Origin: Variovorax sp.
GTDB taxonomy: Bacteria > Pseudomonadota > Gammaproteobacteria > Burkholderiales > Burkholderiaceae_C
DNA length: 64,000 nucleotides
Reading direction: 5' to 3'
Assembly (NCBI GenBank): GCA_025352265.1
Contig: JANXTS010000045.1
Span: forward strand, 1-64,000
A model generated the notes under the pieces. The model was given only the letters and a program-made list of their open reading frames with translations. It had not been told where the DNA came from and searched no databases. Positions 8,022-18,263 of this stretch are shown piece after piece (within the stretch, counting starts at the first letter, position 1; every line of letters begins with the position of its first letter). A program made the translations under genes and the position numbers.

Positions 8022-8726
8022 ATGAGCACCCACCTTATTGAAGCCGTCGTGTTCGACATGGACGGCATCCTGATCGACTCCGAAGTGCTCTGGCGCCTGG
8101 TGCGCGAAGAATTTTGCGCCGACAACCAGATGCACTGGAGCACCGAAGACCAGGAGTCGACGATGGGCTGCAACACCGCGATGTGGTCGGGCATCATGGT
8201 CGAGCGCCTGCAGTTGAAGGAGCGGCTCGGCATGGACGAGGCCGCGATCGCGCGCGAAATCAAGGCTCGGTTGCTGCGCAAATACGAGCAACACCTGCCC
8301 GAGCGCGAAGGCGCCATCGCCGCCGTGCACCGCGCCGCCGCCAGGTACAAGGTGGCGCTGGCCTCCGGCTCACCCAACGAGCTGGCCACCCACGTGATGA
8401 AGGTCACCGGCCTCGACAAAGTGTTTCTCGCAGCCACCTACGGCGACGATGTGGCGCACGGCAAACCAGCCCCCGACATCTATCTGGACGTGCTGAAGAA
8501 GATCGGCGTGGCGCCAGAAAACGCGGTCGGCATCGAGGATTCGGGCAACGGTATCCGCTCGCTGCGCGCCGCCGGCATGGGCATCATCGCCGCGCCAGGC
8601 CCCGAATTCCCGTTGACCGCCGACGTGCTGGCGCTGGCCGATGTGCGCATCGACACGATGGGCGAATTCACGCTGGAGATGGTGCAGGAAGCCGGCCGAC
8701 TGCGCGATCTGCGTTGGCCGGGCTGA
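8022..8726 (+). CDS. HAD superfamily hydrolase, beta-phosphoglucomutase/YniC-like
   Basis: 234 residues. HAD motif I FDMDGILIDSE is at the N-terminus (nucleophile Asp and acid/base Asp), motif II SGSP near residue 115, motif III Lys in HGKPAPD near 147, and motif IV GIEDSGNG near 170. A helical cap domain lies between motifs I and II, so this is subclass I. Start ATG at 8022 has AGGA about 8 bases upstream. It likely dephosphorylates or isomerises a small sugar phosphate, and co-transcription with the ketose kinase suggests a role in the same pathway or removal of a side product. Substrate is not determinable here. Confidence 0.85.
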   Translation: MSTHLIEAVVFDMDGILIDSEVLWRLVREEFCADNQMHWSTEDQESTMGCNTAMWSGIMVERLQLKERLGMDEAAIAREIKARLLRKYEQHLPEREGAIAAVHRAAARYKVALASGSPNELATHVMKVTGLDKVFLAATYGDDVAHGKPAPDIYLDVLKKIGVAPENAVGIEDSGNGIRSLRAAGMGIIAAPGPEFPLTADVLALADVRIDTMGEFTLEMVQEAGRLRDLRWPG

Positions 8727-8781
8727 CGCACCGGATGAACTGACGCGGTGCCGCCAACCGCGGGCGGCGCGCCTTGGCTTT

Positions 8782-8805
8782 CAAAGCTGCCACGGCAGCT
8801 CTTTG
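8782..8805 (+). terminator. Weak hairpin after the HAD gene, possible terminator
   Basis: Perfect inverted repeat AGCTGCC-AC-GGCAGCT (8785-8800) flanked by CAAAG and CTTTG, followed by CTTTGCGTTT. The T content after the stem is modest, so termination is only a suggestion. It separates the catabolic pair from the LysR gene. Confidence 0.3.
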
Positions 8806-8915
8806 CGTTTCATCGTCTGCGGGGAACACGGCCATCGCGGATAACGACGGCTAAAAAGGTCGCGTCATAGGAAAATAGCCACCCTGCTCCTCTTTTTCCG
8901 CGATGACGGCCCCCG

Positions 8916-9968
8916 ATGCCCCACGCCCACATGACCGTGACTCCGACCGAACGCAGTTTCGCCCGCCGAATCGACCTGACCTCGCTGCAGTTGTTTGTCG
9001 CGGTGTGCGAGCTTGGCAGCATCGGGCGCGCGGCAGAGCGCGAGTTCATCGCAGCCTCGGCCATCAGCAAGCGGCTGTCCGACCTGGAAGCCACGCTCAA
9101 CACGCCGCTGCTGTACCGCCACACGCGCGGCGTCGACCTGACGCCCGCCGGCGAAAGCCTGCTGCACCACGCGCGCTCGGTGCTCTACAGCCTTGAGAAG
9201 ATGCAGGGCGAGCTGAGCGAGTACGCCGACGGCGTGCGCGGCCATGTCCGGGTGCATGCCAACATTTCGGCAATCGTGCAGTTCCTGCCGGAAGACCTGG
9301 GCGCGTTTCACCGGCTGCACGAAGCCATCAAAATCGACCTCGAAGAGCACCTGAGTACCGAGGTGCTGCGCGCGGTGCAGGAAGGCGCGGCCGACCTGGG
9401 CGTGTGCCACATGGGCATGGCAGGCCAAGGCAACGAAGGCAGCGCCAGCGAGCTGCAGAGCCTGCATTACCGCGACGACCGGCTGGTGCTGATCGTGCCG
9501 AGCGACCACGCGCTGGCCGCGCACCACGCCATCGATTTCACAGCCACACTGGACCATGACCATGTCGGCTTGCACACCAACAGCTCGATCTACGTTGCGA
9601 TGCGCCAGGCCGCGCTGGGCGCCGGTCGCAGCATCAAGCTGCGCATCCACGTGACCGGACTCGATGCGATGTGCCGCATGATCGAAAACGGCCTCGGTAT
9701 CGGCGTCATGCCGAGCCGCGCCTTCGCGCTGATGCGCGGCGGCATCGGGCGGCAACTCACCAGCGTGGCGCTGACCGACGCCTGGGCCGAGCGCGAGATC
9801 CGGCTGGTGGCACGCGACTTTTCGACGCTGCCGGTGGCGGCCCGGGCGCTGGTGACGCACCTGCAAAGCGCCGGCGAGGCGGCACGCCTGGCAGCAACCG
9901 AAGCGGCCGCACCGCCTGCGCTGAACAAGGGCGGAAAACGCGGCGCATCGAACGAACTGCTCGCCTGA
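8916..9968 (+). CDS. LysR family transcriptional regulator
   Basis: 350 residues. The N-terminal winged helix-turn-helix covers about residues 23-80 (SLQLFVAVCELGSIGRAAE, then ISKRLSDLEATLNTPLLYR), ending with the usual TPAGESLLHHA linker helix. The C-terminal part is a periplasmic-binding-like effector domain from about residue 105, with the usual RDDRLVLIVPSDHALA stretch near 190. An alternative start at ATG 8931 is equally plausible; neither has a convincing ribosome binding site. It lies 51 bp upstream of leuC on the same strand and 190 bp downstream of the HAD gene, so its target could be either the leu genes or the catabolic island. No ligand can be assigned. Confidence 0.88.
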   Translation: MPHAHMTVTPTERSFARRIDLTSLQLFVAVCELGSIGRAAEREFIAASAISKRLSDLEATLNTPLLYRHTRGVDLTPAGESLLHHARSVLYSLEKMQGELSEYADGVRGHVRVHANISAIVQFLPEDLGAFHRLHEAIKIDLEEHLSTEVLRAVQEGAADLGVCHMGMAGQGNEGSASELQSLHYRDDRLVLIVPSDHALAAHHAIDFTATLDHDHVGLHTNSSIYVAMRQAALGAGRSIKLRIHVTGLDAMCRMIENGLGIGVMPSRAFALMRGGIGRQLTSVALTDAWAEREIRLVARDFSTLPVAARALVTHLQSAGEAARLAATEAAAPPALNKGGKRGASNELLA

Positions 9969-10019
9969 CCGACAACGCGCGCCCTTCCCCTAATTATTTC
10001 CCCACGAAAGACCAGACCC

Positions 10020-11471
10020 ATGCCACGCACGCTTTACGACAAGCTTTGGGACGAACACGTCGTCCATACCGAAGAAGACGGCACTTCGATCCTCTACATC
10101 GACCGTCACTTGGTCCATGAAGTGACCAGTCCGCAGGCATTCGAAGGCCTGCGCGTGGCAGGCCGGAAGCTCTGGCGCATCAGTTCGGTCGTGGCCACTG
10201 CAGACCACAACACGCCGACGACGCATTGGGAGCGCGGCTACGACGGCATCAGCGATCCGATCAGCAAGGAGCAGATCACCACGCTAAACAGCAATATCGC
10301 CGAGTTCGGCGCTGCGGCGTTCTTTCCGTTCCTGAGCAAGCGCCAGGGAATCGTGCATGTGATCGGCCCCGAGTCGGGCGCAACGCTGCCGGGCATGACC
10401 GTGGTCTGCGGCGACTCGCACACATCGACGCACGGCGCGTTTGGCGCACTCGCGCACGGTATCGGCACAAGCGAAGTCGAGCATGTGATGGCGACGCAAA
10501 CGCTGCTCGCCAGGAAGGCGAAGAATCTGCTCGTAAAGGTCGATGGCAAGCTGCCGCTAGGGTGCCAAGCCAAGGACATCGTGCTCGCCATCATCGGCAA
10601 GATCGGCACTGCAGGCGGTACCGGCTACACCATCGAGTTCGCCGGCTCCGCTATTCGCGACCTCAGCATGGAAGGCCGCATGACGGTCTGCAACATGGCA
10701 ATCGAGGCTGGCGCGCGCGCGGGCCTCGTCGCAGTGGACGACAAGACCATCGCTTACGTCAAAGGTCGCTCCTTCGCACCCGGCACGGATCCGAAGACCG
10801 GGCTCTTTATCGGCGGGCCCGAATGGGATCAGGCGGTGGCTTACTGGAAGACGTTGCAGTCCGATCCGGATGCCAAATTCGACGCCGTCGTAGAGTTCGA
10901 TGCATCCGAAATCCAGCCGCAAGTAACCTGGGGTACTTCGCCTGAAATGGTCGTCGACATCAACGGTCGCGTGCCCGATCCGGACAAGGAAAAGGACGCG
11001 AACAAGCGCGATGCGATCGAACGTGCGCTGGTCTACATGGGTCTGGAGCCCAACAAGCCGATGAACGACATCTTCATCGACAAGGTGTTCATCGGCTCAT
11101 GCACAAACAGCCGTATCGAAGACATGCGCGAAGCTGCGGCCGTCGTGAAAAAACTCGGCCAAAAGGTTGCGAAGAACGTCAAGCTGGCGATGGTCGTGCC
11201 GGGCTCCGGCATGGTGAAAGAACAAGCCGAACGCGAAGGCCTCGACAAGATCTTTATCGCCGCGGGCTTCGAATGGCGAGAGCCCGGCTGCTCGATGTGC
11301 CTTGCAATGAACTCCGACCGTCTTGAACCAGGCGAGCGCTGCGCATCGACCAGCAACCGCAACTTCGAAGGCCGACAAGGCGCAGGCGGCCGCACGCATC
11401 TGGTCAGCCCGGCGATGGCTGCCGCCGCTGCAGTGCACGGCCACTTCGTCGACGTCCGGCAGTTCGCTTAA
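10020..11471 (+). CDS. leuC: 3-isopropylmalate dehydratase large subunit
   Basis: 483 residues, slightly longer than the usual about 470. It is an aconitase-fold protein with the three iron-sulfur cluster cysteines visible: one in GSCTNS near residue 362 and two in GCSMC near 422-425. Substrate-site stretches include [18 protein letters not shown] and [13 protein letters not shown]. With LeuD it isomerises 2-isopropylmalate to 3-isopropylmalate in leucine synthesis. It heads the leuC-leuD-leuB string with a 25-bp gap to leuD. ATG 10020 follows an AT-rich leader (CTAATTATTT). Confidence 0.97.
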   Translation: MPRTLYDKLWDEHVVHTEEDGTSILYIDRHLVHEVTSPQAFEGLRVAGRKLWRISSVVATADHNTPTTHWERGYDGISDPISKEQITTLNSNIAEFGAAAFFPFLSKRQGIVHVIGPESGATLPGMTVVCGDSHTSTHGAFGALAHGIGTSEVEHVMATQTLLARKAKNLLVKVDGKLPLGCQAKDIVLAIIGKIGTAGGTGYTIEFAGSAIRDLSMEGRMTVCNMAIEAGARAGLVAVDDKTIAYVKGRSFAPGTDPKTGLFIGGPEWDQAVAYWKTLQSDPDAKFDAVVEFDASEIQPQVTWGTSPEMVVDINGRVPDPDKEKDANKRDAIERALVYMGLEPNKPMNDIFIDKVFIGSCTNSRIEDMREAAAVVKKLGQKVAKNVKLAMVVPGSGMVKEQAEREGLDKIFIAAGFEWREPGCSMCLAMNSDRLEPGERCASTSNRNFEGRQGAGGRTHLVSPAMAAAAAVHGHFVDVRQFA

Positions 11472-11496
11472 GCCACTGCTCTCCAAAGAAAAGATC

Positions 11497-12162
11497 ATGC
11501 AGAAATTCACCGTACACAAAGGCCTCGTGGCGCCGATGGACCGCGAAAACGTCGACACCGACGCGATTATTCCCAAGCAATTTTTGAAGTCGATTCGCAA
11601 GACCGGCTTTGGCCCGAACCTGTTCGACGCCTGGCGCTATCTGGACCCGGGTGAGCCGGGGCAAGATCCTGCAAGCCGCAAGCCAAATCCAGATTTCATC
11701 CTGAACCAGCAGCGGTATGCCGATGCGTCGGTGCTCATCGCACGCAAGAACTTCGGCTGCGGTTCGTCGCGGGAACATGCGCCATGGGCACTTGACCAGT
11801 ACGGATTCCGCGCCATCATCGCGCCGAGCTACGCCGACATCTTTTTCAACAACAGCTTCAAGAACGGCCTGTTGCCGATCGTGCTGCCGGAAGCCCAAGT
11901 CGCTCAATTGTTCGACGAGACTTTTGCGTTTCCGGGTTACAGCCTAACCGTCGACCTTGAGCGCCAGGTAGTCATCAAACCGGACGGCAGCGAGTTGCCT
12001 TTCGAGGTGCAGGCCTTTCGCAAGTACTGCCTCATCAACGGGCTCGACGACATCGGCTTAACGCTGCAAAAGCGGGACAAAATCAAGGCGTTCGAAACCG
12101 AGCGGCTGGCGCAAAAGCCGTGGCTCGCGCACAGCCTCATCGCATCGCCGATCTCGCATTGA
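11497..12162 (+). CDS. leuD: 3-isopropylmalate dehydratase small subunit
   Basis: 221 residues, normal for the family. It begins [49 protein letters not shown] and [14 protein letters not shown] are the conserved swivel-domain motifs that complete the LeuC active site. The open frame extends 58 codons upstream into leuC, but homology starts at ATG 11497. Located 25 bp after leuC and 37 bp before leuB, consistent with one transcript. No entericidin-like gene sits between leuC and leuD. Confidence 0.97.
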   Translation: MQKFTVHKGLVAPMDRENVDTDAIIPKQFLKSIRKTGFGPNLFDAWRYLDPGEPGQDPASRKPNPDFILNQQRYADASVLIARKNFGCGSSREHAPWALDQYGFRAIIAPSYADIFFNNSFKNGLLPIVLPEAQVAQLFDETFAFPGYSLTVDLERQVVIKPDGSELPFEVQAFRKYCLINGLDDIGLTLQKRDKIKAFETERLAQKPWLAHSLIASPISH

Positions 12163-12199
12163 ACGACCTCGCATCGACCTTTCAAAGAAAACTGAACTC

Positions 12200-13300
12200 A
12201 TGAAAATCGCAGTCCTTCCCGGCGATGGCATCGGCACCGAAATCGTGGCGGAAGCCATTCGCGTGCTCGACGTGCTCGACCTTCCGTTCGAAATGGAAAC
12301 GGCGCTGGTCGGCGGTGCCGCCTACGAAGCGCACGGCCATCCGCTGCCCGATTCCACGCTCAAGCTCGCGAAGGATTCCGACGCCGTGCTGTTCGGCGCT
12401 GTCGGAGACTGGAAGTACGACAAGCTCGATCGCCCGTTGCGGCCCGAGCAAGCCATCCTCGGGCTGCGCAAGAACCTCGGGTTGTTCGCAAACTTCCGCC
12501 CGGCCATTTGCTACGAAGAACTGGTCGACGCGTCCAGTCTCAAGCCGGAGCTGATCTCCGGTCTCGACATCTTGATCATTCGTGAGCTGACCGGCGACAT
12601 CTACTTTGGCGCGCCGCGCGGGCGACGCATCGCAGTAGACGGGCACTTTCCTGGTGCCGAAGAGGCCTTCGACACGATGCGCTATTCACGGCCCGAGGTC
12701 GAACGCATAGCCCACGTCGCATTTCAAGCAGCGCGCAAGCGCAGCAAGCGCGTGACCAGCGTCGACAAGGCCAACGTGCTGGAGACCTTCCAGTTCTGGA
12801 AAGACATCGTCACCGAGGTCGGCAAGGAATATCCGGACGTCGCGCTCGATCACATGTACGTCGACAACGCGGCCATGCAACTGGTCAAGGCACCCAAGAT
12901 GTTCGACGTGATCGTTACCGGCAACATGTTCGGTGACATCCTTTCGGATGAAGCGGCGATGCTTACCGGCTCGATCGGCATGCTCCCTTCGGCGTCGCTG
13001 AACGCGAGCAATCAGGGCCTGTACGAGCCGAGCCACGGCAGCGCGCCTGACATTGCAGGACAAGGGGTTGCCAATCCGTTGGCTACAATCGTGTCCGCTG
13101 CCATGATGCTTCGCTTCTCACTCAACCAACCTGAAGCTGCCGACCGAATCGAGTCGGCGGTCAAGTCGGTACTGGCCTCGGGCTTGCGCACGGGCGACAT
13201 TTGGTCGGAAGGCACGAAGCGCGTCGGCACTCGCGCCATGGGCGACGCGGTGGTGGCAGCGCTCTCTTCTTCGATCACCAAAAAGACGATTACCGGCTAA
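12200..13300 (+). CDS. leuB: 3-isopropylmalate dehydrogenase
   Basis: 366 residues. Starts [19 protein letters not shown], the decarboxylating dehydrogenase family signature. [13 protein letters not shown] and [10 protein letters not shown] are substrate-binding regions, and [26 protein letters not shown] holds the metal-binding aspartates (the family signature pattern). [16 protein letters not shown] binds NAD. It oxidises and decarboxylates 3-isopropylmalate to 2-ketoisocaproate in leucine synthesis. ATG 12200 is preceded by AAAGAAAA. It is the last leu gene; asd follows after 82 bp. Confidence 0.97.
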   Translation: MKIAVLPGDGIGTEIVAEAIRVLDVLDLPFEMETALVGGAAYEAHGHPLPDSTLKLAKDSDAVLFGAVGDWKYDKLDRPLRPEQAILGLRKNLGLFANFRPAICYEELVDASSLKPELISGLDILIIRELTGDIYFGAPRGRRIAVDGHFPGAEEAFDTMRYSRPEVERIAHVAFQAARKRSKRVTSVDKANVLETFQFWKDIVTEVGKEYPDVALDHMYVDNAAMQLVKAPKMFDVIVTGNMFGDILSDEAAMLTGSIGMLPSASLNASNQGLYEPSHGSAPDIAGQGVANPLATIVSAAMMLRFSLNQPEAADRIESAVKSVLASGLRTGDIWSEGTKRVGTRAMGDAVVAALSSSITKKTITG

Positions 13301-13324
13301 CCGCAGCCCGCTTCGTCACGCCCT

Positions 13325-13341
13325 CCGGCTCGACGAGCCGG
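13325..13341. other. Perfect hairpin in the leuB-asd gap
   Basis: CCGGCTC-GAC-GAGCCGG, a 7-bp perfect stem. The T-run (CACTTTTTTG) starts about 18 bases later, too far for a standard intrinsic terminator. It could be an mRNA processing or stabilising stem between leuB and asd. Confidence 0.4.
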
Positions 13342-13382
13342 GTGCCAAAGAGAAAACACTTTTTTGACAAGGGCATATTGAA

Positions 13383-14528
13383 ATGACGAACGCATCCTCC
13401 CAACCTTTCGTCGGCCTCGTCGGTTGGCGCGGCATGGTCGGCTCGGTTCTGATGGACCGCATGCAGACCGAAGGCGACTTCGGGCTCATCGAGCCGATCT
13501 TCTTTTCGACTTCTAATGCCGGTGGCAAGGCCCTGGCAATGGCGCGGAATGAAGGCACGCTGAAGGATGCGCACGACATCGACGCGCTGAAGAAGTGCGA
13601 CATCGTTATCACCGCCCAGGGCGGCGACTACACGAGCGAAGTCTTCCCCAAGCTGCGCGCCGCCGGCTGGACCGGCCACTGGATCGATGCAGCCTCGACG
13701 CTGCGGATGAACAACGACGCGATCATCGTGCTCGATCCGGTCAATTTGCCTGTGATCCAGACCGCGCTCGCAAAGGGCGGCAAGAACTGGATCGGCGGTA
13801 ACTGCACCGTCAGTTGCATGCTGATGGGCGTCGGCGCGCTGTACAAGGCCGGCCTGGTCGAGTGGATGACCAGCATGACCTACCAGGCAGCCTCGGGTGG
13901 CGGCGCGCAGCACATGCGCGAGTTGCTGACGCAGTTCGGCACGTTGAATGCCGAGGTGCGCTCGCTGCTCGATGACCCGAAGTCGGCCATTCTCGAAATC
14001 GATCGCAAGGTTCTGCACAAGCAGCAGAACCTGAGCGCAGCAGAGACCGCAAACTTCGGCGCTCCTTTGGGCGGCTCGCTTATTCCTTGGATCGACAAAG
14101 ATTTAGGGGATGGCAGTTCCAAGGAAGAGTGGAAGGCGGGCGCAGAGACCAACAAGATCCTTGGCCAGGGCCCGGGCTTCGACATTGCCCCGACACCGGT
14201 CGACGGTTTCTGCGTACGCGTCGGCGCCATGCGCTGTCACAGCCAAGCACTCACCTTCAAGCTCAAGAAGAACGTACCCGTGGCCGACATCGAGGCCCTC
14301 ATCGCCGCCGACAACGCCTGGGCCAAGGTCGTGCCGAACACGCGCGAGGCAACCGTTGCTCAGCTCACGCCGGTAGCGGTAACTGGCACGATGGATATCC
14401 CCGTTGGCCGTATCCGCAAGCTGGCGATGGGGCCAGAATACGTTGGCGCATTCACCGTCGGTGATCAGTTGCTATGGGGCGCGGCTGAGCCACTGCGCCG
14501 CATGTTGCGCATCCTGATCGAGGCTTGA
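13383..14528 (+). CDS. asd: Aspartate-semialdehyde dehydrogenase
   Basis: 381 residues, the length of the gamma/betaproteobacterial form. The N-terminal NADP-binding segment is [15 protein letters not shown], the catalytic Cys sits in GGNCTVSC near residue 139, and the catalytic His lies in [13 protein letters not shown] near 283. It reduces aspartyl phosphate to aspartate semialdehyde for lysine (diaminopimelate), threonine and methionine synthesis. Position directly after leuB and before fimV is the standard betaproteobacterial order. Confidence 0.97.
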   Translation: MTNASSQPFVGLVGWRGMVGSVLMDRMQTEGDFGLIEPIFFSTSNAGGKALAMARNEGTLKDAHDIDALKKCDIVITAQGGDYTSEVFPKLRAAGWTGHWIDAASTLRMNNDAIIVLDPVNLPVIQTALAKGGKNWIGGNCTVSCMLMGVGALYKAGLVEWMTSMTYQAASGGGAQHMRELLTQFGTLNAEVRSLLDDPKSAILEIDRKVLHKQQNLSAAETANFGAPLGGSLIPWIDKDLGDGSSKEEWKAGAETNKILGQGPGFDIAPTPVDGFCVRVGAMRCHSQALTFKLKKNVPVADIEALIAADNAWAKVVPNTREATVAQLTPVAVTGTMDIPVGRIRKLAMGPEYVGAFTVGDQLLWGAAEPLRRMLRILIEA

Positions 14529-14640
14529 GCGTCTTTTTGAGCGCGAAAGTAGTAGCCGGCGTTGCCTTGTTGCAACACCCTCGGCATGCCGAAGTTGGCG
14601 CGCACTGGGTAGAACGGCCGCGCCGGCTTGTCAGTGCCTA

Positions 14641-14667
14641 TTGATGATGTTAACGTCCTCTTACACT
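14641..14667 (+). promoter_or_regulatory. Candidate promoter upstream of fimV
   Basis: TTGATG at 14641 and TACACT at 14662 with a 15-base spacer, about 27 bases before the ATG at 14694. The spacer is shorter than ideal. If real, transcription starts near 14675 and the upstream TTG start of the open frame at 14628 is excluded. Confidence 0.3.
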
Positions 14668-14693
14668 TTTTGGGCCGAGCTGCCCCTAACAGC

Positions 14694-17423
14694 ATGACAA
14701 GACCTATGTTGCCTGCGGCCAGCGTTTCGGCCACCCGTCCAACCACCAAGTTGGCCGGTCGCGGCCCGTTGTCCCTCCTCAGTGTTGCCATTGCACTCGC
14801 GCTGGCCACGGTCAGTGTCGACGCCAGCGCACTGGCATTGGGTCGACTGAACGTGCAGTCCGCTTTGGGTGAGCCATTGCGCGCCGAAATCGAAGTGACC
14901 GAAATCACTGCGTCCGAAGCCGATGGCATGAAAGTCTCGATCGCCTCTTTGGAGGCATTTCGTGCCGCTGGTGTCGCATACAACGCAGCCCTGTCCGACG
15001 TACGTGTAAACCTGCAACGGCGCGCCGATGGTCGCTACGTCGTGCGCCTGACCGGCACCCGCTCGCTGAGCGATCCCTTCGTCGATCTGCTGGTCGAGGC
15101 CAACTGGAGTTCGGGCCGCATCGTGCGCGACTACACGGTACTGCTCGACCCGCCCAACAGCCGCCAGGCCCCTATGCCTGTCGTGCCGCTTGCACCGCAA
15201 ATCAGTGCTGCGTCTCCCGTGCAGCGCGCGGCGCCTGTCGTTGCGCCGGCAGTGCCGCGCCGCGAGCGTCCAACTGCAGTCGCACCCACCCCTTCAAAGG
15301 CGCCTGAGGCGCCCGTGCGCATCGGCGCCGGTTCGGGTGGCACGGGCACGGGCGAACAGGTCACGGTGCGCCCCGGCGACACTGCCAGCAAGATCGCCGG
15401 CACCTATAAGCCTGCCGACGTTTCGCTCGACCAGATGCTGGTAGCAATGTTGCGCGCCAACCCGAACGCATTCGTCGGCGGCAATATCAACCGCATGAAA
15501 GCGGGCGCCGTGCTCGACGTGTCGGCTGCATCGCAAGCGGCCAACGTACCGCCGGACGAAGCCAAGCGCACGGTCACCGCGCAGAGCCGCGATTTCGGTG
15601 AGTACCGCCGTCGCCTGGCTGAAAACGCTCCCACGGCACGGGTTGCCGCTGCCGACCAGCAAGCCGCGGGCAAGCTGCAAGCCAACGTCGAAGACCGTAA
15701 TGCGGCTGCGGCATCGCCCGACAAATTGACTATTTCGCAGGGCTCCGCAGCGGCGCGTGCGGTTGAAGAAAAGCTGGCACGCGATCGTCAGGCGCAGGAC
15801 GGCAAGAGCCGTGTCGCCGAGCTGTCAAAGAACATAACTGACTTGAACAAGCTCCAGGCTGCCACCGGTACCGGTTCTACAGCAACGACGCCAGCGACTC
15901 CAGCCACTCCAGCGTCCTCCACACCCGTGCCGACCCCGGCAGCAGCTGCACCTGCTCCGTCCGCCACGCCTGCCGCGCCCGCTCCCACGGTCGCCGCGAC
16001 TCCGGCAGCAACCTCACCTGCAACGTCGACCGCAAGCCCAGCGACTGCTGCGACCACGGCGCCTTCAACTTCGGCCGCCACGCCCGCCGCGACGTCGGCA
16101 ACCCCAGCAACTCCAGCAACTCCGACGCCAGCGGTCGCCGTAGCCAAAGCTACACCGCTCGCGCCGACGCCGACCCCGGGCGAACGCAGCTTCTTCGCCG
16201 AGCTCATGGACAGCCCGCTCATGCTCGGCGCCGCCGCACTGATCGCGCTGCTCATCGCATTCATTCTTTATCGCGTGTTGGGCCGTAAACGGCAGGACGC
16301 TGGCGACAGCGTCTTCCTCGAAAGCCGCATGCCTAAAGACTCGTTCTTCGGCGCCAGCGGCGGCGAGTCGGTTGACACCAAAAACCGCGGTAATTCGGTG
16401 GTGTCGTCGCTCTCGTACTCGCCAAGCCAACTGGATGCAGGCGACGTCGATCCAGTGGCCGAAGCCGACGTTTACCTCGCCTATGGCCGCGACTTGCAAG
16501 CCGAAGAAATTCTGCGCGAAGCATTGCGCGTGAACCCGGAACGTGCCGCCATTCACTTAAAGTTGCTAGAAATTCACGCCAAGCGCCGCGACCTGCGCGC
16601 TTACGAAGCGCTGGCAACCGACGTGCACAAGCTGACCGGCGGTACGGGCAACGACTGGAATCGTGTCGTTGAGATGGGCAAGGAGCTCGATCCGGGCAAT
16701 CCGTTGTACGAAGCCGGGGTTCGCAGTGTTCCGCTAGCCGACACCGCGCCGCAGCCGTTGAGCGACAACGAGATACCGCTGCCGATCTTCAAGCCGTTGG
16801 TGGCCGCTACGCCTGCAGTGGCTCCGCCGCCCGCCTTTGTTCCCTCTGTCGCACCGCTGGACTTCGACCTCGACCTAAGCAAGCCGCCGGCACCCAGGCC
16901 CATGGCAGCACCCATCAGTGCCAGCCTGCCGCCAATTTCGACGCCCCCGCTGAGCCCGGCCGTCATGCCGTTCTTGCCGAGCCTGAACGACACATCGCGC
17001 GCAAAGCCGGAAGCAACCACCGCACCTGCACCGTTCAGCCACCGCGACGTGCTCGATCTTGAGAATGATTTCGACACCGCGCCGGGTGCTCTCGAGCCGT
17101 TGACCCGGGGCGCTGGCCTCGACGACGATCACACTCAGCCAGCCACCTTGCGTGCCGGACTGCCAGGTGACTCGGGCTTTATCGAGTTCGACATGAGTTC
17201 GCTTGCCGGCTTGCACCGCGCGCCCAGCGACACCGAACCCGGTCGCCTCGAACCGCTCGACGAAGGCGGCGAAAGCCCGCACGCGGTCAAACTGTCGCTG
17301 GCCCGCGAACTGCAGGCACTCGGCGACGTTGAAGGCGCGCGCTCGCTGGTCGAAGAAGTCGAATCCGAGAGCTCAGGCGAACTCAGGTCGCAGGCCAAGC
17401 ATCTGCTCGCCCAACTCCATTGA
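14694..17423 (+). CDS. fimV: FimV/HubP family polar hub protein
   Basis: About 909 residues. A hydrophobic N-terminal signal region (LLSVAIALALATVSVDASA) precedes the family hallmark ALALGRLNVQSALGEPLRAEIEV. A LysM-type peptidoglycan-binding stretch (EQVTVRPGDTASKIAGTY) lies near residues 220-277. A Pro/Ala/Thr-rich low-complexity stalk occupies about 390-500, and one membrane segment (LMLGAAALIALLIAFILYRVLG) follows near 510. The cytoplasmic part has TPR-like helices and ends in the conserved FimV C-terminal domain VKLSLARELQALGDVEGARS. Homologues organise the cell pole and type IV pilus assembly. ATG 14694 is chosen as the start because it is followed by the signal sequence. Flanked by asd and truA as usual for betaproteobacteria. 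Confidence 0.93.
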   Translation: MTRPMLPAASVSATRPTTKLAGRGPLSLLSVAIALALATVSVDASALALGRLNVQSALGEPLRAEIEVTEITASEADGMKVSIASLEAFRAAGVAYNAALSDVRVNLQRRADGRYVVRLTGTRSLSDPFVDLLVEANWSSGRIVRDYTVLLDPPNSRQAPMPVVPLAPQISAASPVQRAAPVVAPAVPRRERPTAVAPTPSKAPEAPVRIGAGSGGTGTGEQVTVRPGDTASKIAGTYKPADVSLDQMLVAMLRANPNAFVGGNINRMKAGAVLDVSAASQAANVPPDEAKRTVTAQSRDFGEYRRRLAENAPTARVAAADQQAAGKLQANVEDRNAAAASPDKLTISQGSAAARAVEEKLARDRQAQDGKSRVAELSKNITDLNKLQAATGTGSTATTPATPATPASSTPVPTPAAAAPAPSATPAAPAPTVAATPAATSPATSTASPATAATTAPSTSAATPAATSATPATPATPTPAVAVAKATPLAPTPTPGERSFFAELMDSPLMLGAAALIALLIAFILYRVLGRKRQDAGDSVFLESRMPKDSFFGASGGESVDTKNRGNSVVSSLSYSPSQLDAGDVDPVAEADVYLAYGRDLQAEEILREALRVNPERAAIHLKLLEIHAKRRDLRAYEALATDVHKLTGGTGNDWNRVVEMGKELDPGNPLYEAGVRSVPLADTAPQPLSDNEIPLPIFKPLVAATPAVAPPPAFVPSVAPLDFDLDLSKPPAPRPMAAPISASLPPISTPPLSPAVMPFLPSLNDTSRAKPEATTAPAPFSHRDVLDLENDFDTAPGALEPLTRGAGLDDDHTQPATLRAGLPGDSGFIEFDMSSLAGLHRAPSDTEPGRLEPLDEGGESPHAVKLSLARELQALGDVEGARSLVEEVESESSGELRSQAKHLLAQLH

Positions 17424-17450
17424 GCACCGACGCGGGTCGATGATCGTGTT

Positions 17451-18263
17451 GTGAGGCTGGCCCTCGGCATCCGCTACAACGGTCAAGCTTACGAAGGCTG
17501 GCAAAGCCAGCGCTCTGGCCGAACGGTGCAGGACAAGCTGGAAACCGCGCTCAGCAAATTGGCCGGCCAGCGTATTTCGACTTTGTGCGCCGGGCGCACC
17601 GACACCGGTGTTCACGCACTGATGCAGGTCGTGCATTTCGACACCGATGTAGAGCGCGAACTGGTTTCCTGGGTGCGCGGCACCAACCGCTTTCTGCCTT
17701 CTGACATCGCAGTGCAATGGGCACATCCAGTGCCTGACGCTTTCCATTGCCGCGCGAATGCCTTGGCTCGCCGTTACCTCTACGTGCTGTCGCAGTCGCC
17801 GGTGCGACCCAGTCTCGATGCCGGCCGGGTCGGCTGGTCGATGTACCCGCTCGACGGCGACTCGATGCGTGCTGCGGCCGCGCTGCTGCTCGGCTCCCAC
17901 GATTTCACCTCATTTCGCGCCTCGGCCTGCCAGGCACGATCGCCCGTCAAGGACATGCGCCGCACCACCATCACGCGCCATGGCGGAGGCGAGCGATGCC
18001 GATGGCACTTCGAATTCGAGGCCGACGCTTTCCTGCATCACATGATCCGCAATCTGATGGGCTGTCTTGTGCGCATCGGGCGCGGTCAAGAAAAGCCCGA
18101 ATGGATGCAGACCGTGCTCGAAGCGCGCAGCCGCTTGGCCGCGGCGCCAACCTTCTCGCCGGACGGCTTGTACTTCATCGGACCGTTGTACGACGCCAAG
18201 TGGGGCCTGCCGGCCGAAGCCACCTTACAAACAGGAGGCGGCACCTATGATGCCCCGCCATGA
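17451..18263 (+). CDS. truA: tRNA pseudouridine(38-40) synthase
   Basis: 270 residues, typical length. It starts with GTG at 17451 (MRLALGIRYNGQAYEGWQ). The catalytic Asp lies in CAGRTDTGVHA near residue 52, and the C-terminal motif FLHHMIRNLMGCLVRIG is conserved. It makes pseudouridine at positions 38-40 in the tRNA anticodon stem. It begins 27 bp after fimV and its TGA overlaps the ATG of trpF (ATGA), which implies translational coupling. Confidence 0.96.
   Translation: MRLALGIRYNGQAYEGWQSQRSGRTVQDKLETALSKLAGQRISTLCAGRTDTGVHALMQVVHFDTDVERELVSWVRGTNRFLPSDIAVQWAHPVPDAFHCRANALARRYLYVLSQSPVRPSLDAGRVGWSMYPLDGDSMRAAAALLLGSHDFTSFRASACQARSPVKDMRRTTITRHGGGERCRWHFEFEADAFLHHMIRNLMGCLVRIGRGQEKPEWMQTVLEARSRLAAAPTFSPDGLYFIGPLYDAKWGLPAEATLQTGGGTYDAPP

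Noticed and set aside
13364..13369. TTGACA -35-like box before asd
   Set aside because: A -10 box at 16-18 bases would fall inside the asd coding region and none is present; asd is probably transcribed with leuB.
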